Positions 19,692-32,217 of a stretch of DNA of 64,000 nucleotides are shown one piece after another. Each line of letters begins with the position of its first letter. The first letter of the stretch is position 1. The position numbers were made by a program, and so were the translations under genes. Source of the DNA: Chromobotia macracanthus (lineage: Eukaryota > Chordata > Actinopteri > Cypriniformes > Botiidae); NCBI GenBank assembly GCA_036877525.1, contig JAZGTH010000049.1, positions 1-64,000 on the forward strand, given 5' to 3'. The notes beneath the pieces are model-generated. The model was not told where the DNA came from. It searched no databases and worked only from the letters and a program-made list of their open reading frames with translations.

Positions 19692-19785
19692 CACACTAGC
19701 TGCGAGTGTGAAGCCCTCCACTGCACAACAGAGAGAGGCCACTCACCAACACAAAGGAGAAGCTGTTTACTGCTGCTCCTGCCAA
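19692..19785 (-). other. kdm6b: Candidate non-coding kdm6b 5' UTR mini-exon(s)
   Basis: Two consensus donors lie 55 bp apart on the minus strand. One (GTGAGT at 19691-19686) follows a 29-nt segment 19720-19692 preceded by TGTGCAG. The other (GTGAGT at 19746-19741) follows a 39-nt segment 19785-19747 preceded by TTTCTAG. Either could be a small 5' UTR exon spliced to 19282. This is inference from splice signals only. Confidence 0.3.
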
Positions 19786-19951
19786 CTAGAAAGCCAAAGA
19801 AAAGAGGAGAGATGGTGCATAAGGGTGAGGCACAAATATACAGTCTAATCCATTAAACACAGTGGGGAAAAACAGCCTTTGTGGGTTGTACGAGTGTTTG
19901 GCCTGGAGGCAGCCACAAACAAAGGAACGCTCTAGAATTTCAGTACCGCCG

Positions 19952-19972
19952 GCTGTCTCTAGGGGGCAGTAC
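19952..19972 (+). promoter_or_regulatory. Weaker CTCF-like motif, forward
   Basis: TCTCTAGGGGGCAGT keeps the AGGGGGCAG half of the CTCF core but differs at two of the four leading CCAC bases. It lies in the long 5' intron of kdm6b. Confidence 0.3.
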
Positions 19973-21128
19973 TCTTCAGTGTTCTAATGGGAGAAAAGTG
20001 TGCACAGATGGGCTTGTGGGAGTTCACCTATAGGGTGAGTACACTGAGGTCATTAAAACCCTTCCTAGGGCCTCTTGGCAGAGAGAAAGAGTGAAGAGAG
20101 GGAGGGATGAGTGGGGCCCTGGAGTCAAGCCAGCGATGCCTGTGTGTGTACATAAAAGAGTGTGTGTACTTGTGTTGTGTTGCTTGAGTTTGATTATTTG
20201 TGTGTGTATGAGTGTGTGTGTGTATGACAAGAAAGACACTGAGGTTAATCTCATTAGGCCAGGCATGATGGAGAGAGGAAGAGACGGAGAAAGAACGAGA
20301 GCGCGGGGGCTGGCAGCAGAAGGCCTAAACAGGATGGAGGGATAGATTAAGGAAAGAAAGACAGATCTAAAATTAAAGTGTTCTTCTGGGAGACTCCAAG
20401 TGAGAAGACCGGCTGTGCTCCCACTGCACACCCACACATGCAAACACACAGAGCTTCCCACGCATGCAACACACACACCGACCGCACGCTGGCTGCACTA
20501 ACACATGCATTGAAACTGGTTGGCACACATACATACATGCATATATATATATATGCATAAAGAGAAAGCCTCCCAACACACTAATTATGGACTTGGCAAA
20601 AGAGCATAAAGTGGCAAACAAAAGCGTTCTCTTTCTATAGCACAAAACACACACAACCAAACAGGCCACATTATGCAAAACTCATCGCCCATAAAAAGCA
20701 GTATAACCTGATGGGTTATTCCTAGAATATACACAGGAGAATGTTCTCCTGAAAAGCTCTTATTCTCTTTGAAGTCAAGATGATTTTGTCATGATTTTAA
20801 CAAAGAGGCAATAATTAGTGAGAAGATAAAAATAAGACAGTATTCTGAGATTTCTTGGACACGGTGTGTGTGTGATCCATTCATTGCTCAGCGGGTTTAG
20901 TCAGACAGCAATGGTGTGTGTGCGTATGTGTCTATTTTGAGGCTACAGTGCAGAGCGGCCCACCCACTCTCTGGCTCACTGTTTCACACTATTAAAAGGC
21001 TTCTATGATATTTCAGGAACTCTGGATTTAGCTTCTAGTGTGGACCAAAATAAATATGACACTGCAGTTCGCTGTCACTCTTATGTCACTCCTACGCTGC
21101 ATGTGCCTGAATTTTGCAAACAAACAAA

Positions 21129-21194
21129 CACACACTCACACACACTCACACACACTCACACACACTCACACACACTCACACACACTCACACACA

Positions 21195-21239
<45 letters not shown>

Positions 21240-21355
21240 ACACTCACACACACTCACACACACTCACACACACTCACACACACTCACACACACTCACACA
21301 CACTCACACACACTCACACACACTCACACACACTCACACACACTCACACATACAC
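21129..21355 (+). repeat. Decamer (CACACACTCA)n array
   Basis: About 225 bp of 10-bp units made of CA dinucleotides with a regularly spaced CT interruption. A pure CA tract sits in the middle (about 21198-21231). It stays open in several frames, which creates false His/Thr/Ser ORFs. Confidence 0.95.
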
Positions 21356-24300
21356 TTTTACCTGTCAAAAAAACATCTAGCGGCACTTCTCAGACGTTTG
21401 AAGAATAAGGGTTTAGCACCAATAGTCGACCATCTCGGCCAGCTTTGTGGTTGTGGATCACTGTGGAGAGAAACACACAGAGGTAATGATCAGTGATTTG
21501 ATTTGTATTTACACTGGCTTTATTCCAACTGATCAGCATGTCGCAGTATCTTGCAGCTGTGGCAACACTAATCTGTGACAGACAAAGTGTCAAAAATGAC
21601 TCCAGAGGAAAAAAAAGCACTGCAATTCTGTGTGATTGTGAGGAGGTATCTGAATAAACACGACTGACCCTCACAGAGGAATCCATGTGGAAAGCCAGCG
21701 ATCGGATGTGAGAACTGGGGCCAAGAAAAACACTAAAGTGTGTGTGTGTCAGAGGGAATGTGCCTCTAGATTAACGGCAAGGGTGTGTGTTTAAATATAC
21801 ACATTTGTCATGCATGTTCTGAGTACAGACTGGTGGGTTTACATGTTTCTTGAATGTGCTTGAAGCGAGACGAGAAGTGGCATGTTGTGCTCTGGACTCA
21901 TGTTAAAACACACAAACTGAAACCTTTCACTATAACTCATACGATGACGAATCAAACTGCTGCCGTCTAGCTTTCACAAGAATTTCTGCATTTCTAGTAA
22001 ATACGCATTTCTAGTAATTTGGATAACGCCTTGAAAGTGATTTAATTGATTCTGAATGAAACGTTTTTCATTGAAAAAGACACATATCGAAACACGCTCA
22101 TGACTGCTACACGTGTGTATCTTCTAACCGGGGAACTCCCATTACTCAGCTGTGGAAAGGGCTTACCCCACACCCCAGACTCCGCCCCCGTCTCTCACAC
22201 TCTTTACGGTCCACCACAGTGACAGCATCGGAAATTTCTCAAAGTGTGCCGTCACCGATTTCTGCCACGATGTGTTGTGAACGCACAAACATACTGTAAA
22301 ATTACCGAGGGGTTTTTTCCCGTTTCACCAAACCAGGGAATCTGAAACTCGCTGATGTTGATCAGACATCAGAGGACAGCTGGTCTGCGGTGCTGTTGAT
22401 TATAATAGCGAACATGTGTTTGTGTGGTTATTGGTTTATTGCTTTCATGGTTTTGCATCTGCTTTCATGCTACATTCATGTTGTGTATCTACCCATATTA
22501 AATATGTTCAGAAACAAACACAACTGTTTTGAGTCCATTCAGTTTCATATCACGTTTGATTCGTGAACATTACATCCCTGACGTCATAATTAGAAAATCC
22601 CCTGCTCACCCCCATGTTGCTCTGGTTGATAAAAATCCCCATGACAATAAACATCAAAAAACTATTCCAGTCACTGGCTTGGTAGTCCAACTTACCAGAT
22701 CAGCACCTAAAAAGACCAAAGTAAACGAAGGCCACATCCGTGGGTGTCTTCAACTAACCCTGTCCAATCAATCGAACAAACAAATACCAGAAATGAGTCT
22801 ACCAACTCAAGTCTAACCAACCATAAACTGGACAGAGTAAACTGAGGTGAACTCAGGGCACTGATTCAGGTTATGATTTCCTGGTCAACAAATAGTGACT
22901 GACATCAGTAAGGGCCATATGGAAACTATTCCTAAATCAGATCTCACACTTAGAGATTATTCTCAAAATAGCGCTACGGGTCCTGTAAGTGATGTCATTC
23001 CCAAAACACGACGACAGTATTCCACCAGCCGTTCCTGTAAAACTACACAGAAGCCAGCTGAGCATATAAGCATGTGGAAGAGAATGAGATGGAATGGAAT
23101 CAGGGAACAGCAGTGTAAGCTTGGAAACCATGAGAGGGGAAAACAGATTAGAGATAAAGATAGGCAGTGCTGAGGAATCAGAAGGGCTGGACAGTTTGTC
23201 AGTGAGCAGCGGGGGCTGGCGGAAGGGCCCGAGTGTGAGCATTTGTTGTTACATAACCCACCTCAGATAGAGATCACACACACAGACACCGGCACAAGGA
23301 AACACAACGTCACACTCAGATTACGTCTGTTCTCGGCCAGTGATGCAAGGCTGAGTCGTCACGATGGCGTCTCTGCTTTCCAAGCCCGCACTTGTAGCAT
23401 CCACACAAACACACACCCACACGCAGCACAGCGTACATTCTGATCCAGAGAGAGTTCAGCTCAGGACACGCAGCGCTCGCTCATGTCTCAGAGTCTCCCC
23501 TGCAGAACCAGATGGCTGCATATAGTTTTATAAAAACCTTCAACATAGCTTTTTCCAAAAATAACATTACAATAAACTTTCACAGCCAAACTTATTATGC
23601 TTTCATAATGTCACAACTGTCTCCCTCAAATCTCGCCGGCTCCGCTCAGAGACCGTTATTGCTTTCCCTGCTCTAATTTCTTTTTTACGGTATAATTGCC
23701 CTCAACCTGCTTTAACACAGTTCTCGTGTTTGCTAGAGAGTCAGCTGAAGCATTAAAAGATAAACCCCAACATCACAGGTATGGATATCATAGTGATGTT
23801 AAATGAACATTAAAAAGATTTTAATTGATATTTTCTTTCTGATGTCAGCTGTTAATAAACATGTAGGCTGAATGTTCAGGACACATCAGGAGTGATCAGG
23901 AATGTGTCTTTGGAGGGGAAAGCTGACTCAGATATAAATATAAATTCAGGTCTCGCTCGTGGTATGAGTCTACTGCAAGAGACACCTGATGCGTCTCTGA
24001 GCAACTCCAGTGGTAATGTCTTGTTAAATGTAAATAACCAGTGTCAGATGTTGTCGCTGCAGTGAGTACTACTGAGAAAACATGTTTAGTCATCACCCTG
24101 AATGAGGTGTAAACAGTTACTACCACTGATTTTAATCATACAAGAACAAATTCACTCTGACGTACCTGTGTTACCACTTCAGAAAACATGCTTCTGAAAT
24201 CTTTAAACAGGCAGAAAGGATGTTAAAATGGCAGCAGAAATTTTAAAGAAGCCTTAGATGTAAGATTTTGTGACATCTCCACCTGTGCTGTTATACAAGC

Positions 24301-27300
24301 TGCATAAAAAGCAGCCTTTAAAATTGGGTCACCATGTGACATTAATGAAAGCAGAACAGATTGAGAGAGGCTGTGATAAGACAGGAAGTTTTCGTCAGAG
24401 CAACAGGAAGTGGGCCTCTCAAGAGACATGAGGGAGAGGCTGTCATAAAGAGACTAAGAGGAATGATGTCACTTCCTGTGGAACATACTCTGTGTGTATT
24501 TATGAATGGTCCATCATCTGAACACAAGGACTGGTCAGGTGTCTGGTTCAATTCCCACTGAAACTTAGTGAATGTTTCATTTGGTCTCATTCTGTCATGT
24601 TCCTGTCCCTCAACTTGTGCAACTGATCTTCAGAGAAGCAGAGTAAAACTTTTAAGGAACAGAAAAAGTTGCTGGTGTACCAGCATATTACTCAACACAT
24701 ACACAAAGCCCAAATGGCAAAAAGCTGAGACGAGCGTTGTGTGTGTGACTGGCAGTGACTCAGTGTGCGAGCGTCTGCTAGACATGAAAGTCTGGAGTGT
24801 CTACACAGCCATCTGCGATCAAACTTTAAATGTGTTCAGTTTCACAGCACGTACAAATGTGCCGAAATGTCATTTTGAAATGTCAGGAAATTAGTTTGGT
24901 CTTACACCGTCTTCAACACTCTTCAATAGAAAGTACCAGGAATTACTTCTCTCTGTAGTCATCAAAACATCTTACCTCTTCATTTCTAGAAGAGTCAAAC
25001 CTTAAACCTCTCTGTTTTCTCTCGTCTGTTTGTGTCTTATTAGCCCCTTAAAAGCCCCCTCCTACACGTGTACTCTTCATTTCCCAGAAACCAGGGCATT
25101 AGACACAAACAACAAACACACACACTTATAAATTATGAGTTACAAAAAGGACAAATCACGGACGAGCTGGATCTAGGTTGCCATGGCAACTGGTTGCTGT
25201 GGCAGCATACGGAAACACTAATGTCTGACGCTCAGAAAGTTGGAGAGGGATCTGATCGAGCAAGACGGTGTAAGATCTTTTCAGGAAACACGTCTGGTAA
25301 TAGAATCTCACACGTTCCAAACCATCAGCGTATGACTGCAGTTGTTAACCAGGAATAAATGAAGAATTTGACCCGATAAAGACGTAAATGAGATCAAACG
25401 TGTCTGTATGTGCGTGCTCAGATGTTTATGGTACTGGAAAACAGTCTGTCTCCCTCTCACGTCACGACACATCTCGGTAATCTGTGTCTTGCATCCTGGC
25501 CATTCACTCCATCCAAAAAACATCTGACTGACTCAGACATGACTGATCTTTTTTGTTTTCCACCACTCTCTCTCTATTCTTCTCAACCCCTCCCACTCGA
25601 GTTTCACTACCCCTCCCTTTCTTTTACTCACTCTCTCTTTTCCCTTCACCCTGGTTTTCTGCCAGAGTGTGAGATAACAAACGGGCACGATGACAAAGGA
25701 AAAAATAAGGCAGTAAGAAGTGAAAAAATTCCCTATCAGACAGTACGAAACTCCTTTGCATATTATGTTGTCTGTGGGTGATCAACACTTAAAAAAGACA
25801 TACTTTAAAACAACATGGACACACCAAGCCAACAAACACACTTTCTCAAGTGAATTCTTTTAACGGGTGATTTCACTTCCTTTTCCTGTCACCACACACA
25901 CTCTCCTAACATGGGAAAAACTCCTACAACCGTTGAAGCTCAATGGAATGAACGAGGAGTAGTTTACAACCTACGAGATTATTTTAACAGCCCAGTCCTG
26001 AAATACCAGTTCAGCTACACTCACACGGGCCTGGCTCACTGTCACGGCCATTATGGCTCTTGAAGGCCAACATGATAACAATATGTTGAGTAAACACTCC
26101 ACCAGCCCACTGACCCACATGAGACATCAGCAGTCTGTCCACATGTTATCACACGATCTGTGTAAGGGTGACAGATCTGTTATCGGTCAGAAGTTCTCCC
26201 TCAATGTTTACTCACACAGGTGTGAAGGAAGAGACATCAAACCTAACAGTAAGGACATAAGTGAGGCAGACAAGAGCAAAGTCACCACTGAATAGGTTTT
26301 AAGCGTTGTGTGTCCTTCTTGTCGTTTTGACACATCTCTATGTCATCATAATGAAGGGCGGAGATGCTCTCAGCATTCACAACAAGTAACTTCAAAGCGA
26401 AACAAACGCAGCCGCTCTGTTTGGATGTCAGTCGCGCAAACTGATCGGAAGTCGGTCATCAAAGCGCTCTTTATACCCTTATATCCCCTCATATTTACTT
26501 CCACGGGTGTTTACGGCCGCTCGTAAAATGCAAAGTGGCCCCCCCATCCCCCGAATGACTTTCGCATTCCCAGTAATCGATCATGTGTGCCGAACGCAAA
26601 CCATGTCGATGAAAAGTCCCCCGTATGTCCCCTAACCCCGGCATCGGAAGATGTGCAGGCCGACAGAAACACCCCACCCCCGGGCAGGGCTGCGGGCTTG
26701 TTGTAGTAAAACATGATGCAAATGATTTCCTTTCAGACAGTCGCGTTTAGTCGAGTGAGCGCAATCCATTCAACTTTACGAGGCTGCCCGGCTCGGCCGT
26801 CCCCGCGGTGCAGCCCTGCCCTGCCGTGTCAAACAAAGAGCACCGGATCGGGACCGGCATGCATAAACATGAGCCCAAACCGGTGCGCGTATTTGTACGC
26901 GCAGCGTCGAAACGCTCCTGACGCTCGGGGGAAGACGCGCGTCTGAACCGCGCGTCCGACCAAGCGCTCCGCTACTCTTTGTTTCGCAGGGTAGGCAGGG
27001 CTCATCTGCCGGGCCGGGCCGGGCCGGGCGAGCTGGGTCAGTTTACACAGCAAACCCAACCCCCTTCCTCCTAACACACGTGGGGTGAGACTCTCCCGCA
27101 ATGAAGACATATAAATGCGTTTGAGTACCACACACGGACGCGTTACACCACCAAACACCCAGTTTAGGATTAAACAGTCCCCACAAACCACTACACATTA
27201 GAAGACAAAAGGCCCCGTCTTGTCCTGAAGGCAGAAGTTGGACACGAACTAGTTAACATGCGAGCAGGGATGTTCCGGTCACCCGTTACTACAACACATT

Positions 27301-27388
27301 CATTCACACGGACAGCAGCGTCACTTCGTCCGGTCACCGCAAATACAGAAGTACCGTGAACACCATTACCGACAGACAGCGGACTCAC

Positions 27389-27900
27389 CGGCAGTCGTAC
27401 GACTCCGTCTGGTCGTCTCCTCCAGTCTTTACTCCCGAAAGTTAGTCAGGATCTGTCGCAGAAGACGCGGGGACCTCTTTTAGTTTTCCTCCCGTGTGAT
27501 CCGAGACGAGGAAGATGTCAGCCGGGGAGATGATTTAATTATGAGCGATCGCCATTTAATCTGACGCGCTTCTGGTACAAAACGAGAAGCGCCGCCACAC
27601 AAACACAAACGCGAGTGAGGGAGATCAATCTCCTCGTACCGGCGAGCGCAGCTCTCTGCAACTTCTCCGGGAATATACGAGTCCAGCCGGGCTGAATGAA
27701 AGCGAAGTAATCCGCGAGCCCGGTTCTGTTCTCCGGTCCTGCGGTTCTGCAGTCGACAGGGTGTTGGGTCAGACTCTGCCCGTGTGTCTGTGTCGGAGTT
27801 AAAGGGTATCGGCTTGTTTCGAGCGGCTCGGGCTTTTTTAAAGCGCACAGCTCCGGCTGAGCTCGGCAACGCGCATCACGCGGGCACACGCACGCACGCA
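27389..27900 (-). other. kdm6b: Putative non-coding first exon of kdm6b
   Basis: The minus strand reads CTGCCG then GTGAGT at 27388, a near-perfect donor. The segment upstream is GC-rich with no long ATG-initiated frame. If spliced to 19282 it would supply the 5' UTR. Two short upstream ORFs are present: 13 codons with stop at 27876-27838 and 7 codons with stop (MAIAHN) at 27555-27535. The upstream limit is a guess. Confidence 0.45.
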
Positions 27901-27942
27901 CGCACGCGCTCGCTCTGCTCTACGCAGCGCCGCCCTCGGCTC

Positions 27943-27950
27943 TGACGTCA
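27943..27950. promoter_or_regulatory. Perfect CRE palindrome TGACGTCA
   Basis: Consensus CREB/ATF site inside the CpG-rich promoter, 13 bp from a kappaB-like site. Confidence 0.65.
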
Positions 27951-27962
27951 GCGCACGGCCCC

Positions 27963-27971
27963 GGAATTCCC
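27963..27971 (-). promoter_or_regulatory. kappaB-like site GGGAATTCC
   Basis: Minus-strand GGGAATTCC matches nine bases of the NF-kappaB consensus; the tenth base is G instead of C. Mammalian KDM6B is known to be induced by NF-kappaB in macrophages, so the placement is plausible. Confidence 0.4.
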
Positions 27972-28176
27972 TGACAGCGCAAACCGGCGCATCTCCGCCC
28001 GCTTCCTGACTCGTGACTGTCCTACTCGTACAGCCACCCGGGACGACAGTTCCGCCTCCCGTCTATTAATAAGACTGAACACGATAATAACGCGTCGAAA
28101 TAAGAAAAAAAAACAACAACATATAACGCAGTAAAACGCTGTATTCAAGACCGCCTCTTCTGGACCGGCGGTCCAG

Positions 28177-28184
28177 TGACGTCA
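28177..28184. promoter_or_regulatory. Second perfect CRE palindrome, followed by a TATA-like box
   Basis: TGACGTCA lies 234 bp from the first CRE. A TATATAG stretch begins about 20 bp to its right (28202-28208), an arrangement that could serve a plus-strand start near 28235. No downstream gene is evident. Confidence 0.45.
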
Positions 28185-28239
28185 CAAAGAACTTCATACC
28201 ATATATAGTCCCGGGACATTCTGTTCAGTAGATACAGGC

Positions 28240-28271
28240 TGATAATAATGATAATAATAATAATAATAATA
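28240..28271 (+). repeat. (ATA)n microsatellite
   Basis: About ten trinucleotide units of taa/ata just right of the CRE/TATA pair. Confidence 0.9.
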
Positions 28272-29138
28272 CCTTTAATGTTGCCATGCATATTCAAAAT
28301 GAACACATTAAAACAACTAAATAGGCTAGACAGAGTAGATTAAAACATATTCCGGACTTAAACTGGAGCATGACGTTATGGTGAATTAAAAAACAAGAGG
28401 GTTTACACAGGACATGACAAACTCATTTCATACAGAATGATCTGAGAACAGTGGACAGACCAGATGAGTACTGTAAATAAAACGGGCATAAAAATAGAAC
28501 AGAAATAACAGACAAAACCAAAATGCTGAACTAAACAACAGGAAATGGCAGTCAAGACATTTCAACATTAAAGTGAAACAGTGGTCACAAATTAAAAGTT
28601 TTATAGGAAACTTTGGCATCTGCCATGTGTGAATCAGGATGTTTCTTGACAAAGTGTGAGGACAGCACGGTGTGTACATTCAATGGCTAACAGACGTTGT
28701 GTGCGTGTGATCAGCACGTTATATTTAGCAAGGTTACATCAGTGGCAGCGAGACACAACAGTCCGGCCAAAACCACGGGTGTGTGTCACGAGAACCAGGC
28801 TTCTTGGACAGCAGCGGAAGGACATCTCACACACACACACACAGGACATGAGCTGCTCTGAGCACAGTGCCTACCAAAAACAGACACCAGCATCAACAGG
28901 AGCAGATGTGCAAAGCCCTTCTCTGAAATACATCAGTCAAACTGAGGAATATTTGTTTCCTTTTTAATCATAATCATCAATCCAACTACAGCACTATATC
29001 TTTGCTGTCCAGAACCGAGAGGCTGTTTATGTGTGCATAGTGGAATACATAATAGGATACAGCAGACAGGAAGAAGGGATATGAAGACGGAAATGACCGC
29101 TGGGACTGGGGTGTGATGTCCTCTGATCTCTCTCTCTC
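28272..29138. other. Non-coding stretch, nothing recognised
   Basis: AT-rich unique-looking sequence with no supported exon on either strand. Confidence 0.6.
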
Positions 29139-29151
29139 TCACTTACTCTCT

Positions 29152-29202
<51 letters not shown>
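29129..29202 (+). repeat. (TC)n followed by (AC)n microsatellite
   Basis: A CT-repeat tract (about 29129-29174) passes directly into an AC-repeat tract (29175-29202). Confidence 0.95.
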
Positions 29203-29204
<2 letters not shown>

Positions 29205-29719
29205 AGCGTATGCCATATCCAGTTACACTACCAAGCTGCTATCACACTAGCAGCAGACACATGCATGTGTCTGAGTACTCTAACATATTTATTTCCAATG
29301 GCAGAAATGAATGGTGTGTGTGAGAACAGCTGTGGCCTTTAGATCAATGTTCTGCTCCCACTTTGTGGGCTTCGCTGACTCAACAGGTGCATCAGTTGTC
29401 ACCGGTGCCACACACTGATGGATCATCAAAGGGTTAACACCCACCGTGCACACGGTTACACTGTATCAGCCACTTCATTCTGAAACTGAATTCCCCCCAC
29501 ATACACACCTCCAAACAGCAGAGGGGGACTGTAGCCAAACGTCTACAAGGCACTGTTCATGGTTGACAGGTTTCACAGTTGAGGGATAAACAGACTCTGC
29601 AATTCACACATCTGAAGTATTAACTCCCCCAAACACACCACTCATAAACATTCTGTACCCACAGCATTGTTTTGTCAGATAAACTGGGTTTATTTCTTTA
29701 TTGATAGCTGTAAAACAGA

Positions 29720-29778
29720 AATGGTTAGGGCGCTTGACTTTTGACCTTAATGTCGAAAGGTCGCACCCCTGCAGGTAG
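29720..29778 (+). mobile_element. tRNA-derived SINE remnant
   Basis: Contains tggttagggcgcttgact and, further on, aaggtcgcacccc, resembling the A-box and B-box of a pol III promoter at tRNA-like spacing. The B box departs from GGTTCGANNCC, so the copy looks decayed. Confidence 0.5.
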
Positions 29779-30714
29779 ACAGCTGCTGACTCTTGAGTTT
29801 ATGAGCAGCCTGGCAACAACAACTGTAACATCTAAACATATCCAGGACGTTAACCCACCGCACTTAAAAAATTCAAACACTGCACAATTCCATGTTAGTG
29901 GTGCTTTCCAGACAAAATGAGACTTCAGATTGTGTGGTTTGAGGAGAGGTGCCACTACATTTCTAAGCAATTGAATAAACAGGTTTTTACATGGTTGACA
30001 ATAAAACAGAAGGTAAAAAGAAATCACATGCTTGCATTTAAGGGTGGACCAGCAAGTAACCACATTACAACCACCAAACATAACCAAGAAACCACACAGC
30101 AACATCTTAGCACCTGCATAGCAACCCCCGACAACATCCTAGCATTCTAGCCATGACCTTTGCATGTACAAACACCACATTTTATTAAAAAAATGCCAAA
30201 TCTAGTTTTGGAAAGTAACTGGTCAGGATGACAATACAACACAACTAGCGTACAAATAACTAGCTTTAAAGCAATCAGACTGAACACCAAAAGAGAGAGA
30301 CAGTGAAGGCGATATCTTTGGTGGAATCAAGGCCTGCAATCTCACACCATATCTAACACTTTATTTGAAATGTCACTCTGAAGCTTGACAGACTCCATGA
30401 GATCAAAGGTCACAGTGAGGAGGAGCTTACAGAAGTAACAGGAGACCAGAGTCTGTCTGTACTACCAGACTGGACTAATCTACTGTCTCCTTCAGAGGAA
30501 AGGAAAGGATTCAGATGATTTAAAAAGCACACAGACTTAACAAACTTGAGGAAATGTGAGTCTGTGAGGGACAGTGTGATCATGAGACAAAGGTGACGTC
30601 TGGTGCTTGGAGAGCGTGAAAGTGACAGACTAACAGGGAAAGAATGAAAAACGAAACACAAATCCCCTCCTCATTGTGTGCACACCAGATACATGCAGGT
30701 GTGTACACACACAA

Positions 30715-30905
30715 ACACACACACACATTTACTTCTATCTAAATGGGGACATTCCATAGACTTCTATTATTTTTATACACAGCTAGTTATAAACACTATA
30801 ACCTAACCCTATTTTTCCTTAACAATATTTTTTATAGTGTTTTTACAACTAAACACTCAGATTTTACTGACTTTTGGGTACAAATGTGTCCCCAATATAT
30901 GGTTC
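30715..30905 (+). repeat. Interspersed fish repeat fragment (GGGGACATTCCATAG / TGTCCCCA type)
   Basis: Starts after a CA tract with ggggacattccatag, runs through ataacctaaccctat and ends near gtacaaatgtgtcccc. This resembles a medium-copy cyprinid repeat known to me by its consensus. Weaker traces are near 33870-33930 and 54395-54625. Confidence 0.45.
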
Positions 30906-32215
30906 AGTAAATCCACACACACATACACACTGACCTACTGAGCACACACTCAGCTCTTCCAGCACACATCAAAGTTTGTGACTCAACACAACCTGTTCCA
31001 CACACCAACTGTTGATAAGATATCAGTAATGTGTTAACACACAGAGGTGTCAGCCATTCATGAACCCACTGTAAAAACACTTCTAATGTACACATCCTGT
31101 AACTAAACCAGCATAAGGGAAAATTAAGATGGTACAATACGTTTTTTCTTCAGTGGCTTTCAGCTAGAACCAAACAATATACTGACCTACTTCAAAGACA
31201 CACTTGAGCACTACCTCACTAACCCAGAAAACCTGTACTGTCATTGTATTAATGATTATATAATGACACCCGCTATAAAACACACACATACACACCTTAA
31301 AGGCTAGATCAGTGAGGCAACGACTTTCATCCTTAGATAATGATGTGGACGCTCCCATAAGCAAATTTGATTTCAAATAGCAAGAACCACTTTAAATGTT
31401 GGTTTGTCATGTTTTACTACATTTGGAAATACAAAGAGTTTTCAGAAAGTTGGTCTTCATTAGTTTAGGAAAACCTGTACACATACTATTCACACAAAAA
31501 CTAAGCATTTAATAACCAAAGAAAAACAATATAACCCTCAAGTTCATCAGAATTACCCCTGAACTAAAATCATTTGAAGGGTGTAACAAACATTTTGGTA
31601 AAACAGTAACGTTAGTTTTGAAGGTTTCTCTACCCTCTGAGGCCCCTGGGCAGCAAAAGGCTGAGACACAGAATTATTAACCTCATGTGTTATAGAGCAT
31701 TAGGGTTAAACCACTTTACTTACCTAATCTAACCCGTAACAACACCTGATCCCTACAACCGACACCTACTCCAACACTGACCTGCATGCGCACAGCACGT
31801 CTGTGGGTCTCACAGTGAGTCTGTGTGTGTGATCTTGTTTTGTGTGAATCAAGGTGCTGTATTCAAGTTTTCTGATGGTTAGTCACCATATGACTCAGAG
31901 CGGCTCTTCGTGTTGGGACAGTAGCCCACATACCCCAGTGTACACAGACTAAAACACTCATAAGTACAGGCAAACAACCAGATTTTTACATTTTCTTCAG
32001 AAAAAATGAGTGGTGTTGGATCTTGAGGTGTTGTGTGTAGTTGCCAGGGCTTTTCTGTGCTGTTAAGATGCTCTGTGTTCGCAAGGGTGTGCAGGACAGT
32101 TCCTAGATGGTTCCTTACCAGCTCAGAAGAGCTGACCAGGTCTCTTTCATGCACTTTAAAAGTCTGATATCAATCATACTAAGATAATAATTTGACTTTT
32201 TGAAATGTCATGTAA
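30906..32215. other. Non-coding stretch, nothing recognised
   Basis: AT-rich sequence with short CA tracts. No supported exon or mobile element. Confidence 0.55.
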
Positions 32216-32217
32216 GC

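Larger units (their letters stand above)
19283..27388 (-). other. kdm6b: Long 5' intron region of kdm6b
   Basis: About 8.1 kb between the CpG-island donor (27388) and the acceptor of the start-codon exon (19283). It has no coding exon. It contains the possible mini-exons near 19.7 kb, a TA run (20537-20554), the decamer array at 21.1-21.4 kb, and conserved-element-like AT/homeodomain-rich patches near 20.75-20.85 and 23.62-23.72 kb. The rest is unremarkable AT-rich sequence. Confidence 0.55.
26500..28070 (-). promoter_or_regulatory. kdm6b: CpG-rich promoter region of kdm6b
   Basis: This stretch is much richer in G, C and CpG than its surroundings, and it lies upstream of kdm6b. It contains a GGGCC tetrad run (27011-27028), a CGCA tandem (about 27889-27908), a perfect CRE (27943-27950) and a kappaB-like GGGAATTCC (minus, 27963-27971). 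A strong splice donor at 27388-27383 supports a first exon read leftwards toward kdm6b. The transcription start is not fixed; 27.8-27.95 kb is my best estimate. Confidence 0.65.

Noticed and set aside
21038..21496. 152-codon Thr/His/Ser ORF
   Set aside because: Translation of the decamer CA array.
27480..27869. Basic 129-codon ORF in the CpG island (minus), and an overlapping 120-codon ORF
   Set aside because: GC-rich stop-poor sequence; no family similarity; the first frame lacks an ATG at its stated start. Better explained as 5' UTR and promoter.
29516..29535. Possible CTCF site (cagcagagggggactg)
   Set aside because: The base after the G-run is A where the CTCF core needs C; too weak to list.
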